The notes under the pieces are model-generated. The model was not told where the DNA came from. It was given only the letters and a program-made list of their open reading frames with translations, and did no database searches. The position numbers and the translations under genes are program-made. DNA of 64,000 nt from Vibrio intestinalis (GTDB taxonomy: Bacteria; Pseudomonadota; Gammaproteobacteria; Enterobacterales; Vibrionaceae), in NCBI RefSeq assembly GCF_025195085.2, contig NZ_JANAVY020000013.1, forward strand, positions 48,729-112,728, read 5' to 3'. Shown one piece after another: positions 8,710 through 18,725 of the stretch (the first letter of the stretch is position 1; every line of letters starts with the position of its first letter).

Positions 8710-10053
8710 TTAAGCAGAGCGGGGGAGGTGTTCTTCACGTAAACGTAGTGTGTACACGTAACCTAAGATGCCGCCAAGAATATTACCTACCGCGATACCG
8801 ACAAAAATCCCTTCAATCTGATACAGCTCTCCACCCACCCAAGCCAGCGGCAAGGTAAAGAAGAACAATCTTGCTGCGCTCCAGCGGAAAGCCCGCATGG
8901 GCTCATGCAGCGCATTCAAACCAGAGACAAGCATCATCATGATGCCTTGGAACCCGTAACTGAATGGCACGACCAATAAGTAGTGCCACAGCATATCTTG
9001 CACGGCTTGCTCTTGAGAGAAGAGTGCAGCAAGTGGAATGCTCAGTGGCACCATCATAATAAAAATCATGAACTGAAACACAATTGAAAAACGCATCCCA
9101 AGGAACATGCCTGCGAAGCTACGCTCGGGGTTATTCGCGCCAAAGTTTTGCGCCATGAAAGGGGTCAGTGCAGATGTTAGTGACATAAGCACTAGCATCA
9201 AAATTGATTCGATGCGTTGTGCTGCGCCATAAGCTGCAACGGCCACGGTGCCATGCTGAGAAAGTATGATCATTAGCAGCGCGCCAGAAAGTGGCGACAT
9301 CGCGCTAGAGAGTGCTGCAGGCGTACCGATTTTTAGGATGTTTTTCCAATCTTGCACCATGAAAGGCACTTTTGGCCAGGTGAGGAGCTTTTCGCGCTTA
9401 ATCAAAACATACAGTGAGCCACACAAAGCGCCTAGCCAGCTAAACGCACTGGCAATCGCTGCACCTTGAATACCAAGCTCAGGGAAAGGGCCATACCCAA
9501 AGATCAGCAGTGGATCGAGAAGGCCATTAATCAAACCTGCTGTCATCATGATTTTCGCTGGGGTTTTCGTATCGCCTGTTGCGCGAATTGCGGCGTTACC
9601 TGCCATTGGCAGTACAAGCAAAGGAATCGCCATATACCAAACAGCCATGTATTGCTCGATCATCGGAATCAAGTTTTGCTCTGCGCCAAGCAATAAAAAC
9701 AAAGGCTCGATGGTAAACAAGCCTAATGTTGAGGCGAGTGCCACTAAGATGACAGCAAGGATAAGGCCATGTGTTGATAAGCGCGCAGCATCTTGTGATT
9801 GGCCTTTACCCAATAGACGACCAATATTGGTTGAAAGACCCATACCGATGCCCATGGTGATGCAGTTAACCCCGAAGGTAACAGGGAAGGTGTAGCTGAC
9901 GGCGGCAAGGGCATCTGTACCAAGCAGAGAGATAAAGAAGGTATCCACCAAGTTAAACATCAAGATTGCAATAAGCCCAACCGTCATCGGGATGGTCATC
10001 TGGCGCAATACTTGAGGAATAGGGCCATTGAGTAGGCCGTGTTTATCTTGCAT
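8710..10053 (-). CDS. MATE-family multidrug/Na+ exporter
   Basis: A 447-residue protein with 12 predicted membrane helices arranged as two similar halves, typical of MATE exporters of the DinF/NorM-like class. The ATG at 10053 (MQDKHGLLNGPIPQVL) is preferred: the frame could extend 27 residues to a TTG, but that leader is non-conserved in character and has no ribosome-binding site. The family expels cationic drugs or metabolites in exchange for Na+ or H+. I cannot assign a substrate from sequence. It converges with rraA and is followed upstream by the tpiA terminator, so it is a separate transcription unit. Confidence 0.88.
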   Translation of the reverse strand: MQDKHGLLNGPIPQVLRQMTIPMTVGLIAILMFNLVDTFFISLLGTDALAAVSYTFPVTFGVNCITMGIGMGLSTNIGRLLGKGQSQDAARLSTHGLILAVILVALASTLGLFTIEPLFLLLGAEQNLIPMIEQYMAVWYMAIPLLVLPMAGNAAIRATGDTKTPAKIMMTAGLINGLLDPLLIFGYGPFPELGIQGAAIASAFSWLGALCGSLYVLIKREKLLTWPKVPFMVQDWKNILKIGTPAALSSAMSPLSGALLMIILSQHGTVAVAAYGAAQRIESILMLVLMSLTSALTPFMAQNFGANNPERSFAGMFLGMRFSIVFQFMIFIMMVPLSIPLAALFSQEQAVQDMLWHYLLVVPFSYGFQGIMMMLVSGLNALHEPMRAFRWSAARLFFFTLPLAWVGGELYQIEGIFVGIAVGNILGGILGYVYTLRLREEHLPRSA

Positions 10054-10147
10054 AACACTATCAAGTTGATGGAAAAGGCTAGAGTACTTGATTACGGATG
10101 GATGGGGTAGTGATTGACGATTTTTGGCGAACAAATTATAGCGGCAA

Positions 10148-10176
10148 CAAAAAAGGCCAGCCGAAGCTGACCTTTA
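10148..10176 (-). terminator. tpiA terminator
   Basis: On the minus strand, AAAGGTCAGC-TTCG-GCTGGCCTTTTTT: UUCG tetraloop, one G-U pair and a T-run, 25 bp beyond the tpiA stop. Confidence 0.9.
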
Positions 10177-10201
10177 AAAATGTTTTCAACTAAGTTGAAA
10201 A

Positions 10202-10972
10202 TTAAGCTTTTGCTTTAGCTGCTGCTTTAGCGATAGCTGCGAAACCAGCTGCGTTAAGAGCTGCACCGCCAACTAGAGCACCATCGATGTCTGGTTGTGC
10301 GAAGTAAGCTTCTGCGTTTTCTGGCTTAACAGAACCACCGTATTGGATGATTACTTGCTCAGCTACTGCTGCGTCTTTCTCTGCGATCATTGCACGGATA
10401 GATGCGTGGATGCGCTGTGCATCTTCAGCTGTTGCTGCTTTACCAGTACCGATAGCCCAGATTGGTTCGTAAGCGATGATTGCGCCGTTTAGAGCTTCAA
10501 CACCGTAAGCGTCGATAACTGCATTGATTTGACGTGCACATACTGCTTCAGTTTCGCCAGCTTCGTTTTGAGCTTCTGATTCACCGATACAGAAAACTGG
10601 CTTCAGGCCGTTCTCTTGTAGGAATTTGAATTTCTTAGCAACGAATTCGTCAGACTCAGCGTGGTATTCACGACGCTCAGAGTGACCGATGATGATGTGA
10701 GTAGCACCGAAGTCTTTCAGCATTTCTGGAGACATATCGCCAGTGAATGCACCGCTGTTGTTTAGGTCAGTGTTTTGAGCACCAAGGATGATCTTGTTGC
10801 CGCCTTCTGCGATTAGACGCTCAGCTAGGTCGATGTATAGAGCCGGTGGAGCTACTGCTACGTCTACACCTTCAACGCCTTCAAGTTCAGCATTAAGACC
10901 AGTTAGCAGCTCTTTAACCATTTCTTTGCTGCCATTAAGTTTCCAGTTACCCATCACTACAGGACGACGCAT
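10202..10972 (-). CDS. tpiA: Triosephosphate isomerase
   Basis: A 256-residue TIM barrel with all catalytic residues: K11 in GNWKLNG, H96 in IIGHSERR and E168 in [11 protein letters not shown]. It interconverts dihydroxyacetone phosphate and glyceraldehyde 3-phosphate in the cytoplasm. The start follows GGAGA. The C-terminal tail ([11 protein letters not shown]) is alanine- and lysine-rich. Codon use is that of a highly expressed gene. It stands alone as a transcription unit with its own terminator. Confidence 0.98.
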   Translation of the reverse strand: MRRPVVMGNWKLNGSKEMVKELLTGLNAELEGVEGVDVAVAPPALYIDLAERLIAEGGNKIILGAQNTDLNNSGAFTGDMSPEMLKDFGATHIIIGHSERREYHAESDEFVAKKFKFLQENGLKPVFCIGESEAQNEAGETEAVCARQINAVIDAYGVEALNGAIIAYEPIWAIGTGKAATAEDAQRIHASIRAMIAEKDAAVAEQVIIQYGGSVKPENAEAYFAQPDIDGALVGGAALNAAGFAAIAKAAAKAKA

Positions 10973-11230
10973 AGGAATATCTCCGTATTATTTAAATTAA
11001 AGCGTTAATGTAAAAAATCTACGTAGGAATATAACAGAATAAATCCAGCAGATCATGACCCGAATCATTTCTTGATCGAATCTCAATCAATGGTCGGAGC
11101 AATTTACTAAACAAAGGCCGATAAAGAGAGGATCAGTGATCTGACAAACAGAATAATAGTATGAGACTCGGAATCTGACGGTGAAATTGGTAATACTGTG
11201 GGCTCTATCAGCTATTGAGCAAGGAATCGC

Positions 11231-11578
11231 ATGCCAAACTTAGTAATGGAATACTCGAATTCGGTCGATGAGCGCGTCAATGTACAAGGCCTACTGGAAG
11301 ATCTACATCATGTCGCATTACAATCGGGTTTGTTTGATGTTGCTTCGGTAAAATCGCGAGCGACGCGTTACCATGATTGGCTAATCGGTGAAGAGGCCAA
11401 TAGTGTTGATTTTATTCATATCACTTTTGAGCTATTGAGTGGCCGAACTCAAGAGCAAAAGCGCGAGCTTTCCCGCCAGTTAATGAACATACTGCAAGAG
11501 CAGGCGAGTCATATTCGAAGTTTGACCGTCAATGTCCGTGATATGGATATAGATTGTTTTCAAAAAGTGGTGAATTGA
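11231..11578 (+). CDS. 5-carboxymethyl-2-hydroxymuconate isomerase-like tautomerase
   Basis: A 115-residue protein with proline directly after the start methionine (MPNLVMEYS), the N-terminal catalytic proline of the tautomerase superfamily. The rest resembles the CHMI (HpaF) branch by eye. CHMI works in homoprotocatechuate breakdown, but no other catabolic gene of that pathway is here, so the true substrate is unknown. The gene is followed 26 bp later by a DUF805 gene and may share its transcript. A shared terminator lies at 12054-12082. Confidence 0.8.
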   Translation: MPNLVMEYSNSVDERVNVQGLLEDLHHVALQSGLFDVASVKSRATRYHDWLIGEEANSVDFIHITFELLSGRTQEQKRELSRQLMNILQEQASHIRSLTVNVRDMDIDCFQKVVN

Positions 11579-11604
11579 ACCACGTTATTTTTTAGGTAAG
11601 AGAA

Positions 11605-12030
11605 ATGTCGATTAAAGAACTGCTGTTTTCTTTTCAGGGTCGTATTGGCCGAAAAGTGTTTTGGATTTGGAATGCTGTTTACTACCTTATGATCGTCGGC
11701 TTTGCCGTAGGCATGAATACTTTGTTTCCAGCTCAAGCGCATCTGATTTTGCCGGTATTTCTCATTTTTGTCCTGATTCCTGATTTAGCGATTACGGCAA
11801 AACGTTGGCATGACCGTGGTAAATCAAGCTGGTGGCTATTAATGAACTTGCCGCTAGTGATTGGCCGCATGACAGTACCTGTCGGTGAATCTGCAGCAGC
11901 AGGCCCTGCGAGCACTTTACAAATGGTGAGCTCACTTGCTGCATTAGTCTGTGGGGCATGGATTTTGGTGGAGTGTGGCTTCTTAAAAGGTCAGTCAGGT
12001 GATAACCAATATGGCGCAGAGCCTAAATAA
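11605..12030 (+). CDS. DUF805 inner-membrane protein
   Basis: A 141-residue protein with three or four hydrophobic segments and the DUF805 landmarks: an N-terminal SFQGRIGRKVFW stretch and RWHDRGKSSWW near the middle. DUF805 proteins (such as E. coli YhaH/YhaI) are small inner-membrane proteins of unknown role. The start follows GGTAAGAGAA. It lies directly downstream of the tautomerase gene and before a strong terminator, so the two probably form a two-gene operon. Confidence 0.82.
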   Translation: MSIKELLFSFQGRIGRKVFWIWNAVYYLMIVGFAVGMNTLFPAQAHLILPVFLIFVLIPDLAITAKRWHDRGKSSWWLLMNLPLVIGRMTVPVGESAAAGPASTLQMVSSLAALVCGAWILVECGFLKGQSGDNQYGAEPK

Positions 12031-12053
12031 GCCAACTCACTAACCTACAAAGT

Positions 12054-12082
12054 AAAAACCAGAGTCTATGCTCTGGTTTTTG
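12054..12082 (+). terminator. Terminator between the DUF805 gene and coaA
   Basis: AAAAACCAGAG-TCTATG-CTCTGGTTTTTG; symmetrical A and T runs allow it to work for both converging genes. Confidence 0.9.
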
Positions 12083-12102
12083 TTTATCTAGAGGATAGCA
12101 AA

Positions 12103-13026
12103 TTACTTTCTCAGTAAAATCTCTTCAACGCTGTGGTCTGGCCCTTTCTTTAATACCAACTGCGCTCGCCCTTTGGTTGGCAATATATTTTGGTTGAGGT
12201 TAAGGCCGTTGATTGAATGCCAGATATCTTTCGCCTTTGTAATTGCTTGCTGCTCACTCAATTGAGTGTAATGGCTAAAGTACGACCCCGGTTTTAAGAA
12301 GGCCCCCTGGCGAAACTTTAAGAATCGCTGGATGTACCAATTCTCGATAACGTCAGTATCGGCATCGACATACAGGGAAAAATCGAGAAAGTCGGATACA
12401 AACACTCGGTGAGGCTCTTGCGGGTAATCCATACCGCTTTGTAAAACATTCAACCCTTCAATAATCAGTACATCAGGGCGATCGATGGTTTTTACTTCAT
12501 CAGTAATGTCGTAAGTGATATGAGAATAAACCGGCACAGTTAAGTTCGGTTTACCGGCTTTCACGTCGGAGACAAACTCCACCAAGCTTTTGATGTCGTA
12601 AGATTCCGGAAAGCCTTTACGGTGCATGATACCGCGATCATCCAACACCTTTTTGGGATACAAAAATCCGTCGGTGGTGACTAGCTCAACTTTTGGATGA
12701 TTCTCCCAGCGCGAGAGTAGGGCTTTGAGTAGGCGAGCCGTTGTGCTTTTGCCTACCGCGACACTACCAGCAATACCAATAATAAAAGGGGGCGCGCTAT
12801 CTTGGCCGCCTAAAAAACTGTGCAACACTGAGTTACGGCTTTGGCGAGCCGCGATATAAAGGTTGAGTAGGCGAGCGAGTGGCAAATAGATCTCTACCGA
12901 CTCTTGCATGGTTAGGCTTTCGTTTACGCCTTGTAGCTCTTTTAAGTCTTCTTCTGACAGCGTCATTGGCACGGCATTACGCAGTTCAGCCCATTGCTGT
13001 CTATTAAAAGAGAGATACGGTGTCAT
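12103..13026 (-). CDS. coaA: Pantothenate kinase, type I
   Basis: A 307-residue protein of the prokaryotic type I (CoaA) family with a P-loop at residues 87-95 (GSVAVGKST) and the conserved TTDGFLYP segment. It phosphorylates pantothenate, the first and controlling step of coenzyme A synthesis, and is inhibited by CoA. The position beside the thrU-tyrU-glyT-thrT-tufB tRNA cluster is the same as in E. coli. It reads away from the cluster. Confidence 0.96.
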   Translation of the reverse strand: MTPYLSFNRQQWAELRNAVPMTLSEEDLKELQGVNESLTMQESVEIYLPLARLLNLYIAARQSRNSVLHSFLGGQDSAPPFIIGIAGSVAVGKSTTARLLKALLSRWENHPKVELVTTDGFLYPKKVLDDRGIMHRKGFPESYDIKSLVEFVSDVKAGKPNLTVPVYSHITYDITDEVKTIDRPDVLIIEGLNVLQSGMDYPQEPHRVFVSDFLDFSLYVDADTDVIENWYIQRFLKFRQGAFLKPGSYFSHYTQLSEQQAITKAKDIWHSINGLNLNQNILPTKGRAQLVLKKGPDHSVEEILLRK

Positions 13027-13192
13027 GGTCTTCCTAACTCAGGTTCTTCATATGCGAGCAGCGAAAATACATCAACCCGAAAAGAAAGCAAATGGCTGAC
13101 GCTGCAGATTTGTTTTTATTGCTTGAAATTGTGCGAAAATTCAGCAAATGAACAGAAAGAGAGGAAAAAGTTTACTTTTTTTGAATTTGCTA

Positions 13193-13221
13193 TTGCAAGG
13201 CAGAAAATCATTCAATAGAAT
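13193..13221 (+). promoter_or_regulatory. Promoter of the tRNA-tufB operon
   Basis: TTGCAA at 13193-13198, a 17-bp spacer, TAGAAT at 13216-13221 and then the GC-rich discriminator GCGCACC, 13 bp before the first tRNA. The GC-rich discriminator is the hallmark of stringently controlled stable-RNA promoters. AT-rich runs upstream (13165-13185) could act as an UP element. Confidence 0.75.
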
Positions 13222-13234
13222 GCGCACCACTTAT

Positions 13235-13310
<76 letters not shown>

Positions 13311-13346
13311 TTCTCTCCACTAGCAGTGAGAATGGCTTAAAAATTT

Positions 13347-13431
<85 letters not shown>

Positions 13432-13466
13432 TATTCTTTAGGAAATAGCTCACAGAGTTACGTGTT

Positions 13467-13541
<75 letters not shown>

Positions 13542-13553
13542 CTCAAAAACGAT

Positions 13554-13629
<76 letters not shown>

Positions 13630-13762
13630 GCTCTCAGCAGACTTTTCCTTTTGATACTTTCTTTTTACTAAACTACGTTTAGTTGAGAATAAATTTTATA
13701 CCAATACTTTTTGGTTGCGTGGTCGTCAAAGCCACCTAAATCCGTACCTAGAGGGACAACTC

Positions 13763-14947
13763 ATGTCTAAAGAAAAATTTGAACGTACGAAACCGCACGT
13801 AAACGTTGGTACTATCGGCCACGTTGACCACGGTAAAACAACTCTAACTGCAGCTATCTGTACTACTCTTGCTAAAGTTTACGGCGGTGTAGCTAAAGAC
13901 TTCGCATCTATCGATAACGCTCCAGAAGAGCGTGAGCGCGGTATCACAATCGCAACTTCTCACGTTGAGTACGATACTCCAACTCGTCACTACGCACACG
14001 TTGACTGTCCAGGACACGCGGACTACGTTAAGAACATGATCACTGGTGCTGCACAGATGGACGGTGGTATTCTTGTAGTTGCTGCAACAGATGGCCCAAT
14101 GCCACAAACTCGTGAGCACATCCTACTAGGCCGTCAGGTTGGTATCCCATACATCATCGTATTCATGAACAAATGTGACATGGTTGACGATGAAGAGCTA
14201 CTAGAACTAGTAGAAATGGAAGTTCGTGAACTTCTATCTGAATACGACTTCCCAGGTGATGACCTACCAGTTATCCAAGGTTCTGCACTAGGCGCACTAA
14301 ACGGCGAAGAGCAGTGGGAAGCGAAAATCGTTGAACTAGCTGAAGCTCTAGATACTTACATCCCAGAGCCAGAGCGTGCAGTAGACCAACCATTCCTAAT
14401 GCCGATTGAAGACGTATTCTCAATCCAAGGTCGTGGTACAGTTGTAACTGGTCGTATCGAGCGCGGTATCCTAACAGTAGGTGACGAAGTAGAAATCGTA
14501 GGTATCAAAGAAACTACAACTACTACTTGTACTGGTGTTGAGATGTTCCGTAAGCTTCTTGACGAAGGTCGTGCTGGTGAGAACGTTGGTGCACTTCTAC
14601 GTGGTACTAAGCGTGATGAAGTTGAACGTGGTCAAGTACTAGCGGCTAAAGGTTCAATCAACCCACACACTAAATTCGAGTCTGAAGTATACGTACTGTC
14701 TAAAGATGAAGGCGGCCGTCACACTCCATTCTTCAAAGGTTACCGTCCACAGTTCTACTTCCGTACAACTGACGTAACAGGCGATATCTCTCTACCAGAA
14801 GGCGTAGAAATGGTAATGCCAGGCGATAACATCCAGATGACTGTTGAGCTAATCGCACCAATCGCAATGGACGAAGGTCTTCGTTTCGCGATCCGTGAAG
14901 GTGGCCGTACAGTAGGTGCTGGTGTTGTTGCTAAGATCTTCGCTTAA
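13763..14947 (+). CDS. tufB: Elongation factor Tu (copy 1)
   Basis: A 394-residue EF-Tu starting at ATG 13763 after AGAGGGA. GTPase motifs are visible: GHVDHGKT (G1), DCPGHADY (G3) and NKCDM (G4). Domains 2 and 3 follow. EF-Tu delivers aminoacyl-tRNA to the ribosome. It is co-transcribed with four upstream tRNAs, the conserved tufB arrangement. A second tuf begins at 63841. The two copies differ at only three of the 160 bases shared in this window, all in the first 45, which points to gene conversion. Confidence 0.98.
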   Translation: MSKEKFERTKPHVNVGTIGHVDHGKTTLTAAICTTLAKVYGGVAKDFASIDNAPEERERGITIATSHVEYDTPTRHYAHVDCPGHADYVKNMITGAAQMDGGILVVAATDGPMPQTREHILLGRQVGIPYIIVFMNKCDMVDDEELLELVEMEVRELLSEYDFPGDDLPVIQGSALGALNGEEQWEAKIVELAEALDTYIPEPERAVDQPFLMPIEDVFSIQGRGTVVTGRIERGILTVGDEVEIVGIKETTTTTCTGVEMFRKLLDEGRAGENVGALLRGTKRDEVERGQVLAAKGSINPHTKFESEVYVLSKDEGGRHTPFFKGYRPQFYFRTTDVTGDISLPEGVEMVMPGDNIQMTVELIAPIAMDEGLRFAIREGGRTVGAGVVAKIFA

Positions 14948-15008
14948 TTCCTAGGGATTAGCTGAAGTCTTCGTAAAATCTTTGAATAAGATTTGACGAA
15001 CCAGTAGC

Positions 15009-15036
15009 AAAAAGGGCATCATTTGATGCCCTTTTT
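15009..15036 (+). terminator. tufB terminator
   Basis: AAAAAGGGCATC-ATTT-GATGCCCTTTTT, a perfect stem with a T-run. Confidence 0.93.
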
Positions 15037-15223
15037 CTTAGCTAAGCATAATGTTTGCTGATTTCTTGTCCAAGCAGATGTGAAGCAGGATTAATTGGTG
15101 GTTTTTTATCCGCTAATTAATAAAAAAGAGTACGTCGGTTCGTAAGAATTGCCGTTTCATGGATTTGCCCTGCAACAGCGGGGTTGTTGTCGTCTATATT
15201 AAGACTTGTGACAGGTTGGTTTT

Positions 15224-15604
15224 ATGAAAGCAAATAATGCTGAAACTCCTGATAGCTCAAATGGCGCAGACATTTTTAAGTGGATCATCACTTTTGCTCT
15301 AGCCGCTGCCGCTGTTGTGGGTAATTACCTGTATGGTGAAATGTCTGTAGTGATTCGCGCTGCAGGTGTAGTTGTAGCCATTGCCGCGGCACTTGGTGTT
15401 GCAGCTACGACTACGAAAGGTAAAGCAGCAATCAGTTTTGCGAAAGAATCTCGCATGGAAGTTCGTAAAGTGGTTTGGCCAACACGCCAAGAAACTCTAC
15501 AAACGACACTGATTGTTTTAGCTGTAAGTATTGTAATGGCTCTAGCACTTTGGGGCATTGACGGCATTATGGTTCGTCTTGTCGCACTAGTGACTGGGGT
15601 ATAG
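15224..15604 (+). CDS. secE: Preprotein translocase subunit SecE
   Basis: A 126-residue protein with three membrane segments (about 19-37, 42-60 and 93-115) and the conserved cytoplasmic amphipathic region [16 protein letters not shown] before the last helix. This is the three-helix form found in enteric bacteria. SecE clamps SecY in the inner-membrane translocase. It lies 13 bp before nusG and forms the usual secE-nusG operon. Confidence 0.95.
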   Translation: MKANNAETPDSSNGADIFKWIITFALAAAAVVGNYLYGEMSVVIRAAGVVVAIAAALGVAATTTKGKAAISFAKESRMEVRKVVWPTRQETLQTTLIVLAVSIVMALALWGIDGIMVRLVALVTGV

Positions 15605-15617
15605 AGGGTTTTTATTC

Positions 15618-16166
15618 ATGAGTGAAGCTCCAAAAAAACGCTGGTATGTAGTTCAAGCCTTCTCTGGATTTGAAGGTCGTGTAGCTCAATCTCTTCGCGA
15701 GCATATCAAAATGCACAGCATGGAAGAGCTATTCGGTGAAGTACTAGTCCCTACTGAAGAAGTAGTGGAGATCCGCGCTGGGCAACGTCGTAAGTCTGAG
15801 CGTAAGTTCTTCCCTGGTTACGTTCTGGTTCAGATGATTATGAACGATGAATCATGGCACTTAGTGCGCAGTGTTCCGCGTGTCATGGGCTTCATTGGTG
15901 GTACCTCTGATCGTCCTGCTCCTATCTCTGATAAAGAAGCAGATGCGATCCTTAACCGTCTTGAGAAAGCAAGTGAAGCTCCTCGTCCACGTACTATGTA
16001 CGAAGCGGGTGAAGTGGTTCGTGTTACTGACGGCCCATTTGCTGACTTTAACGGTACCGTTGAAGAAGTGGATTACGAAAAGAGCCGCATGAAGGTATCT
16101 GTATCGATCTTTGGTCGTGCGACACCTGTTGAGCTTGAATTTGGTCAGGTTGAAAAACTGGACTAA
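15618..16166 (+). CDS. nusG: Transcription termination/antitermination factor NusG
   Basis: A 182-residue protein with the NGN domain ([13 protein letters not shown] at 6-18, [10 protein letters not shown]) and a C-terminal KOW domain ([13 protein letters not shown]). NusG binds the RNA polymerase clamp, raises processivity and links to Rho or to ribosomal S10. It is paired with secE and sits upstream of the ribosomal protein genes in the conserved order. Confidence 0.98.
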   Translation: MSEAPKKRWYVVQAFSGFEGRVAQSLREHIKMHSMEELFGEVLVPTEEVVEIRAGQRRKSERKFFPGYVLVQMIMNDESWHLVRSVPRVMGFIGGTSDRPAPISDKEADAILNRLEKASEAPRPRTMYEAGEVVRVTDGPFADFNGTVEEVDYEKSRMKVSVSIFGRATPVELEFGQVEKLD

Positions 16167-16206
16167 GACTCTTATTTAAAGAGTATAAAAAATCACCTTT
16201 TTAGGG

Positions 16207-16248
16207 TTGTACAAGGCGCGAATTATGACTATAATTTCGCGCCTTTTT
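16207..16248 (+). promoter_or_regulatory. rplK promoter nested in the nusG stem-loop
   Basis: TTGTAC (16207-16212), a 17-bp spacer and a perfect TATAAT (16230-16235) followed by the discriminator TTCGCGCC. The same bases form an inverted repeat, GGCGCGAATTAT to ATAATTTCGCGCC (about 16215-16244), followed by TTTTT, which should act as the secE-nusG terminator. Terminator and promoter therefore occupy one piece of DNA. Confidence 0.7.
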
Positions 16249-16280
16249 ACTTCTTTCGAAGTAAAAAGATTTTAATCAAC

Positions 16281-16313
16281 GGGGAGCTGATCAGCCGATT
16301 AGCGTTACTACCC
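16281..16313 (+). promoter_or_regulatory. Candidate L1-binding translational operator in the rplK leader
   Basis: The leader has GGGGAGCTGATCAG, then a short helix and TACTACCC, 18 bp before the rplK ATG. In gammaproteobacteria L1 represses the L11-L1 mRNA by binding a leader that mimics its 23S rRNA site. This G-rich/CCC pairing with an internal loop fits that picture by position and general shape, but I have not folded it. Confidence 0.45.
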
Positions 16314-16330
16314 AAAATTTAGGAATTATC

Positions 16331-16759
16331 ATGGCTAAGAAAGTTGAAGCTTACATCAAGCTACAAGTTGCTGCTGGTATGGCGAACCCAAGTCCACCAG
16401 TTGGTCCTGCACTAGGTCAACACGGTGTGAACATCATGGAATTCTGTAAAGCGTTCAACGCGAAAACAGAATCTATCGAGAAAGGTCTACCTACTCCAGT
16501 TGTTATCACTGTTTACAACGACCGTTCGTTCACGTTCATCACTAAGACTCCACCTGCTGCTGTTCTTCTTAAGAAAGCTGCTGGCGTTAAGTCTGGTTCA
16601 GGTCGTCCAAACACTGAAAAAGTTGGTACTGTAACTGACGCTCAAATCCAAGAAATCGCAGAAACTAAAGCTGCTGATATGACTGGTGCTGACATCGAAG
16701 CAATGAAGCGTTCTATCGCTGGTACTGCTCGTTCAATGGGCCTAGTGGTAGAGGGTTAA
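16331..16759 (+). CDS. rplK: 50S ribosomal protein L11
   Basis: A 142-residue L11 with the N-terminal [13 protein letters not shown] and the proline-rich [13 protein letters not shown] thiostrepton-region motif. It forms the GTPase-associated centre with 23S rRNA and is needed for RelA activation. The next gene, rplA, begins four bases after the stop region, so the pair is one operon. Confidence 0.98.
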   Translation: MAKKVEAYIKLQVAAGMANPSPPVGPALGQHGVNIMEFCKAFNAKTESIEKGLPTPVVITVYNDRSFTFITKTPPAAVLLKKAAGVKSGSGRPNTEKVGTVTDAQIQEIAETKAADMTGADIEAMKRSIAGTARSMGLVVEG

Positions 16760-16763
16760 TAAG

Positions 16764-17465
16764 ATGGCTAAACTAACTAAGCGCATGCGCGTAATCCGCG
16801 AAAAAGTTGACGTAACTAAAGAATACGAAATCAACGAAGCTGTTGCTCTTCTTCAAGAACTAGCAACTGCTAAATTTGTTGAGTCTGTTGACGTTGCAGT
16901 TAACCTAGGCATTGATGCTCGTAAATCTGACCAGAACGTACGTGGTGCAACTGTACTACCTCACGGTACTGGCCGCGAAATCCGCGTTGCAGTGTTCACT
17001 CAAGGTGCAAACGCTGAAGCAGCTAAAGAAGCTGGCGCAGACATCGTAGGTATGGAAGATCTTGCTGAGCAAGTGAAGAAAGGCGAAATGAACTTCGACG
17101 TAGTTGTTGCTTCTCCAGATGCAATGCGCGTTGTAGGTCAACTAGGTACTATCCTAGGTCCTCGCGGTCTAATGCCAAACCCTAAAGTTGGTACTGTAAC
17201 TCCTAACGTTGCTGAAGCAGTTAAGAACGCTAAAGCTGGTCAGGTTCGTTACCGTAACGACAAAAACGGCATCATCCACACTACTATCGGCAAAGCAAAC
17301 TTCTCTGCTGAGCAAATCAAAGAGAACCTAGAGTCTCTTCTAATTGCTCTTAAGAAAGCTAAGCCATCTTCAGCGAAAGGTACTTTCCTGAAGAAAGTAA
17401 GCATCTCTACTACTATGGGTGCTGGTGTTGCTGTTGATCAGGCTAGCCTGAACACAGTTGCGTAA
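16764..17465 (+). CDS. rplA: 50S ribosomal protein L1
   Basis: A 233-residue L1 with the typical [17 protein letters not shown] start and [10 protein letters not shown] near the middle. It forms the L1 stalk, which handles E-site tRNA exit, and by family knowledge represses its own operon. It ends 21 bp before the rplJ promoter. Confidence 0.98.
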   Translation: MAKLTKRMRVIREKVDVTKEYEINEAVALLQELATAKFVESVDVAVNLGIDARKSDQNVRGATVLPHGTGREIRVAVFTQGANAEAAKEAGADIVGMEDLAEQVKKGEMNFDVVVASPDAMRVVGQLGTILGPRGLMPNPKVGTVTPNVAEAVKNAKAGQVRYRNDKNGIIHTTIGKANFSAEQIKENLESLLIALKKAKPSSAKGTFLKKVSISTTMGAGVAVDQASLNTVA

Positions 17466-17485
17466 TTAATTTTACGACACACTTA

Positions 17486-17525
17486 TTTACTTAGGCGCAG
17501 AGTTCTCGTATAATTTTGCGCCTAA
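17486..17525 (+). promoter_or_regulatory. rplJL-rpoBC promoter with an inverted repeat around -10
   Basis: TTTACT (17486-17491), a 17-bp spacer and a perfect TATAAT (17509-17514), then TTTGCGCC. The 9-bp arms TTAGGCGCA (17491-17499) and TGCGCCTAA (17517-17525) enclose the -10. The design repeats that of the rplK promoter 1.3 kb upstream. Confidence 0.75.
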
Positions 17526-17772
17526 TATTTGTGGTTGGGGCTGAACTTTGGTTCATTGAGTTCTTCATGAACTTGCTGTGAATTATGACCCAGTCTCCGT
17601 CCAAGACCGTAGGTGTCTGCTATAAGTAGACTTAATTCTCCTACGTAGATGGTGCCCGAACTGACAGAAAGCTCTATTTTTAATAGTTACCTTTCTTCTG
17701 GGAAGCACCTCAATAGCTCTCACTGTCGTGATGATAGTGAGTGGTGTAACGACAACCAGGAGTAAATCCAAG
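17526..17772 (+). promoter_or_regulatory. rplJ leader (expected L10(L12)4 repressor site)
   Basis: About 250 nt between the promoter and the rplJ ATG contain no gene. In the E. coli group this leader binds the L10-L7/L12 complex, which blocks rplJ translation. Several stems are visible by eye (for instance CTCTCACTGTCGTGATGATAGTGAG at about 17716-17740, whose arms CTCACTGTC and GATAGTGAG nearly pair). I have not shown the kink-turn; the call rests on position and length. Confidence 0.55.
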
Positions 17773-18267
17773 ATGGCTTTAAACCTTCAAGACAAAAAAG
17801 CAATTGTTGCTGAAGTCAACGAAGCTGCCAGTGGTGCACTTTCTGCAGTTGTAGCTGATTCTCGTGGCGTTGAAGTTGGTGCTATGACTTCACTACGTAA
17901 ACAGGCTCGTGAAGCTGGTGTTTATGTACGTGTTGTTCGTAACACGCTTATGCGTCGTGCGGTTGAAGGTACAGACTACGAGTGTCTAACTGACACTTTC
18001 ACTGGTCCTACTCTAATCGCATTCTCTAACGAGCACCCAGGTGCTGCAGCGCGTCTTTTCAAAGACTTCGCTAAAGAGAACAAAGACTTCGAGATCAAAG
18101 CTGCTGCATTTGAAGGCGCGCTAACTGACGCTGAAGTACTAGCGACACTACCAACTTACGACGAAGCAATTGCACGCCTAATGATGTGCATGAAAGAAGC
18201 TTCTGCAGGCAAGCTGGTACGTACTATCGCTGCACTACGCGACCAAAAAGAAGAAGCTGCGGCTTAA
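17773..18267 (+). CDS. rplJ: 50S ribosomal protein L10
   Basis: A 164-residue L10, started at ATG 17773 after AGGAGTAAA; a 15-residue upstream extension lacks family character. The N-terminal [12 protein letters not shown] and [12 protein letters not shown] are typical. L10 anchors the L7/L12 dimers on the stalk. With rplL it forms a unit whose output is tuned by its own protein complex. Confidence 0.97.
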   Translation: MALNLQDKKAIVAEVNEAASGALSAVVADSRGVEVGAMTSLRKQAREAGVYVRVVRNTLMRRAVEGTDYECLTDTFTGPTLIAFSNEHPGAAARLFKDFAKENKDFEIKAAAFEGALTDAEVLATLPTYDEAIARLMMCMKEASAGKLVRTIAALRDQKEEAAA

Positions 18268-18324
18268 GCCTTGCTTTTCACTGGTTGCTATTTAAACTTA
18301 TTGTTGATTTAAAAGAGAATTGTT

Positions 18325-18693
18325 ATGTCTATTACTAACGAGCAAATCCTAGACGCAGTTGCAGAAATGTCTGTAATGCAAGTTGTTGAACTAATCGAAG
18401 CAATGGAAGAGAAATTCGGTGTTTCTGCTGCTGCTGCTGTTGTAGCTGGCGGCGCTGCTGCAGGCGAAGCTGCTGCTGAGCAAACTGAATTCGACGTAAT
18501 CCTAACTGCTGCTGGCGGTAACAAAGTTGCTGTAATCAAAGCAGTACGTGGCGCAACTGGCCTAGGTCTTAAAGAAGCTAAAGGTCTTGTAGACTCAGCT
18601 CCAGCACCTCTAAAAGAAGGCGTTGACAAAGCTGAAGCTGAAGCTCTTAAAGCACAGCTAGAAGAAGCAGGCGCTTCTGTTGAAGTTAAGTAA
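18325..18693 (+). CDS. rplL: 50S ribosomal protein L7/L12
   Basis: A 122-residue L12 with an N-terminal dimerisation part, an Ala/Gly hinge near residues 36-52 ([19 protein letters not shown]) and the C-terminal domain KTxx-like [11 protein letters not shown] that recruits translation factors. An attenuator stem-loop lies just downstream before rpoB. Confidence 0.98.
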   Translation: MSITNEQILDAVAEMSVMQVVELIEAMEEKFGVSAAAAVVAGGAAAGEAAAEQTEFDVILTAAGGNKVAVIKAVRGATGLGLKEAKGLVDSAPAPLKEGVDKAEAEALKAQLEEAGASVEVK

Positions 18694-18725
18694 TTATTAC
18701 TTAATTTCTTAGCCGAACGGCTAAT

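Noticed and set aside
14948..15223. Search for a tRNA (tRNA-Trp occurs near here in some Vibrio) between tufB and secE
   Set aside because: I find only the tufB terminator and no cloverleaf.
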